This document shows, piece by piece, positions 62,498 through 64,000 of a DNA stretch of 64,000 bases (positions within the stretch are counted from its first letter, which is position 1; every line of letters begins with the position of its first letter). The stretch is from an uncultured Alphaproteobacteria bacterium (lineage in GTDB: Bacteria; Pseudomonadota; Alphaproteobacteria; HIMB59; GCA-002718135), in the NCBI GenBank assembly GCA_902572735.1, contig CACGGX010000008.1:1-64000 (forward strand), in the 5' to 3' direction. The position numbers were made by a program, and so were the translations under genes. The notes below the pieces were generated by a model. It was not told the origin of the DNA, searched no databases, and saw only the letters and a list, made by a program, of their open reading frames with translations.

Positions 62498-63631
62498 ATG
62501 GTAAAAATTTTTAGCTTTCTTTTATTTTCTATAATTTCTTTTAAACTTTACGCTATTGATACGAAAGCAGAGCAGGCGGTTGTTATTGATTTTGATACAA
62601 ACGAAGTTCTTTTTGAAAAAAATTCTAATACAAAAGTTATACCTGCTTCAATGACTAAGATTATGACCGTTTATGTTGCGTTTGATAGAATAAAGAACAC
62701 TAATTTTGCAATTTCTAATAAATGTAAAATTTCTCCTAAAGCATATAAAATGGGGGGGTCTAGGACATTTTTAGAGATAGATGATAATGTAACAGTTGAT
62801 GATTTATTAAAAGGAATTATTGTTCAATCTGGTAATGATGCTTCTATAGCCTTGGCAGAATGTTTAGGTGGCACGGAAGATGACTTTGCTAAACTTATGA
62901 ATGTTTATGCAGAGCGCTTAGGAATGAAAAATACAAACTTTATTAATTCATCTGGGTGGCCAGATGATAATCACTATTCCACTGTTTATGATCTTGGAAT
63001 TCTTTCAAATGCTCTAATTAAAGATTTCCCTCAGCTCTATTCATATTTCAAAATGGAGGAATTTACTTATAATGATATTAGTCAGCCCAATAGAAATAAA
63101 CTTTTATATCAAGTTCAAGGAGCTGATGGATTAAAAACAGGGTTTACTAAAGAATCTGGTTGGGGAATAGCTGCTACAGCATTGAGAAATGACAGAAGGA
63201 TTACAGTTGTTATAAACGGTACCAATAGCTCTAGATCAAGATTAAATGAATCTTCTAATTTAATAAATTGGGCTTTTAATCAAACTTCGCAACAAACTTT
63301 AGTTGAAAAAGATCAATTTATTAAAGAAGTAGATGTATGGCTGGGTAGTGAGAGTAGTATAAATTTAATTAGTGATCAAAAATTAGTGTCAACATTATCA
63401 TTTGATCAAATTCAATTAATGAATTCTTCTATTACATATACAAAACCAATATCTGCTCCGATTAAAAAAGGTGATGAATTAGGAAAATTAATTATAAATA
63501 TAGATGGAAAGCCAAAAATAGAAGTACCCCTTATAGCTGAAAAAGATGTAACTGAAGTTAATCCTTTATTTAAAATTTTTGCTGCAGCAAAATACTTAAT
63601 TTTTGGAAGAAGTTTAGATGAAATTAAATAA
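62498..63631 (+). CDS. dacA: D-alanyl-D-alanine carboxypeptidase (PBP5/6 type)
   Basis: Signal peptide; PASMTKIMT (SxxK), SGNDASIALAE (SxN), DGLKTGFT (KTG). Confidence 0.95.
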   Translation: MVKIFSFLLFSIISFKLYAIDTKAEQAVVIDFDTNEVLFEKNSNTKVIPASMTKIMTVYVAFDRIKNTNFAISNKCKISPKAYKMGGSRTFLEIDDNVTVDDLLKGIIVQSGNDASIALAECLGGTEDDFAKLMNVYAERLGMKNTNFINSSGWPDDNHYSTVYDLGILSNALIKDFPQLYSYFKMEEFTYNDISQPNRNKLLYQVQGADGLKTGFTKESGWGIAATALRNDRRITVVINGTNSSRSRLNESSNLINWAFNQTSQQTLVEKDQFIKEVDVWLGSESSINLISDQKLVSTLSFDQIQLMNSSITYTKPISAPIKKGDELGKLIINIDGKPKIEVPLIAEKDVTEVNPLFKIFAAAKYLIFGRSLDEIK

Positions 63632-64000
63632 AGGTTTGTTCATTAGTTTTGAAGGACCTGAAGCAAGTGGAAAATCATCTCAAATATTACTTTTATCAAA
63701 ATATTTAAAAAAAAATAAAATTCCTTTTATTGTATCCAGAGAACCAGGAGGAACTGATTTTGCAGAAAAATTAAGAAAATTAATTTTAGATAATAAATCC
63801 ACAATTAATAATTTAGAAGAACTACTTCTTCTAATGGCGGCAAGATCTAACCATATTAATGAAGTAATTATACCTAATCTTAAAAAAGGTAAGATTGTCA
63901 TTTCAGATCGATATGCAGATTCTTCATTTGTTTATCAAGGATATGTAAATAAGTTTGGTATTAAAAGAGCACAAAAACTTCATAAAGAACTTCTAAATAA
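63618..64000 (+). CDS. tmk: Thymidylate kinase, 5' part, runs off the window
   Basis: LFISFEGPEASGKSSQ P-loop, SREPGGTDFAEKLR, ISDRYADSSFVYQG; open to the window end. Confidence 0.93.
   Translation, partial: MKLNKGLFISFEGPEASGKSSQILLLSKYLKKNKIPFIVSREPGGTDFAEKLRKLILDNKSTINNLEELLLLMAARSNHINEVIIPNLKKGKIVISDRYADSSFVYQGYVNKFGIKRAQKLHKELLN

Overview
The window is AT-rich, densely packed DNA that looks like a streamlined, free-living alphaproteobacterium (SAR11 / marine-Alphaproteobacteria-like). That affiliation is inferred from gene content and compactness and was not tested. Housekeeping content includes yajC-secD-secF, uvrA, ssb, gyrA, coaD, recG, sdhE, mfd, htpG, sodB, serC-serA, dacA, rlpA, mltB-like, the start of tmk, tRNA-Lys(TTT) and tRNA-Ser(TGA). 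Metabolic and accessory blocks are: (i) a BMP-family nucleoside/purine-type ABC transporter with an allA-like gene and a phosphoribosyltransferase; (ii) a TrpB2-like gene, a DUF1015 gene with a DGHHR motif, serC and serA; (iii) nucleoside hydrolase plus psuG and psuK-like genes; (iv) a ~1000-aa fusion of an APH-type kinase, an M23 peptidase and a class III aminotransferase; (v) malyl-CoA lyase plus malate-CoA ligase (mcl-mtkA-mtkB-like). The best candidate for an undescribed system is the block at ~31.0-37.0 kb. It encodes a creatininase-family amidohydrolase, an MDR dehydrogenase, a divergent 6-pyruvoyl-tetrahydropterin-synthase homologue lacking the usual Cys and one zinc His, a GT4 glycosyltransferase, a SAM methyltransferase, a stand-alone RibD-type reductase and a GTP cyclohydrolase II with a non-canonical N-terminal domain. 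Together these look like a GTP-derived, possibly glycosylated and methylated, pterin/pyrimidine/flavin-like biosynthetic pathway. No CRISPR array, phage, transposase or integron was seen.
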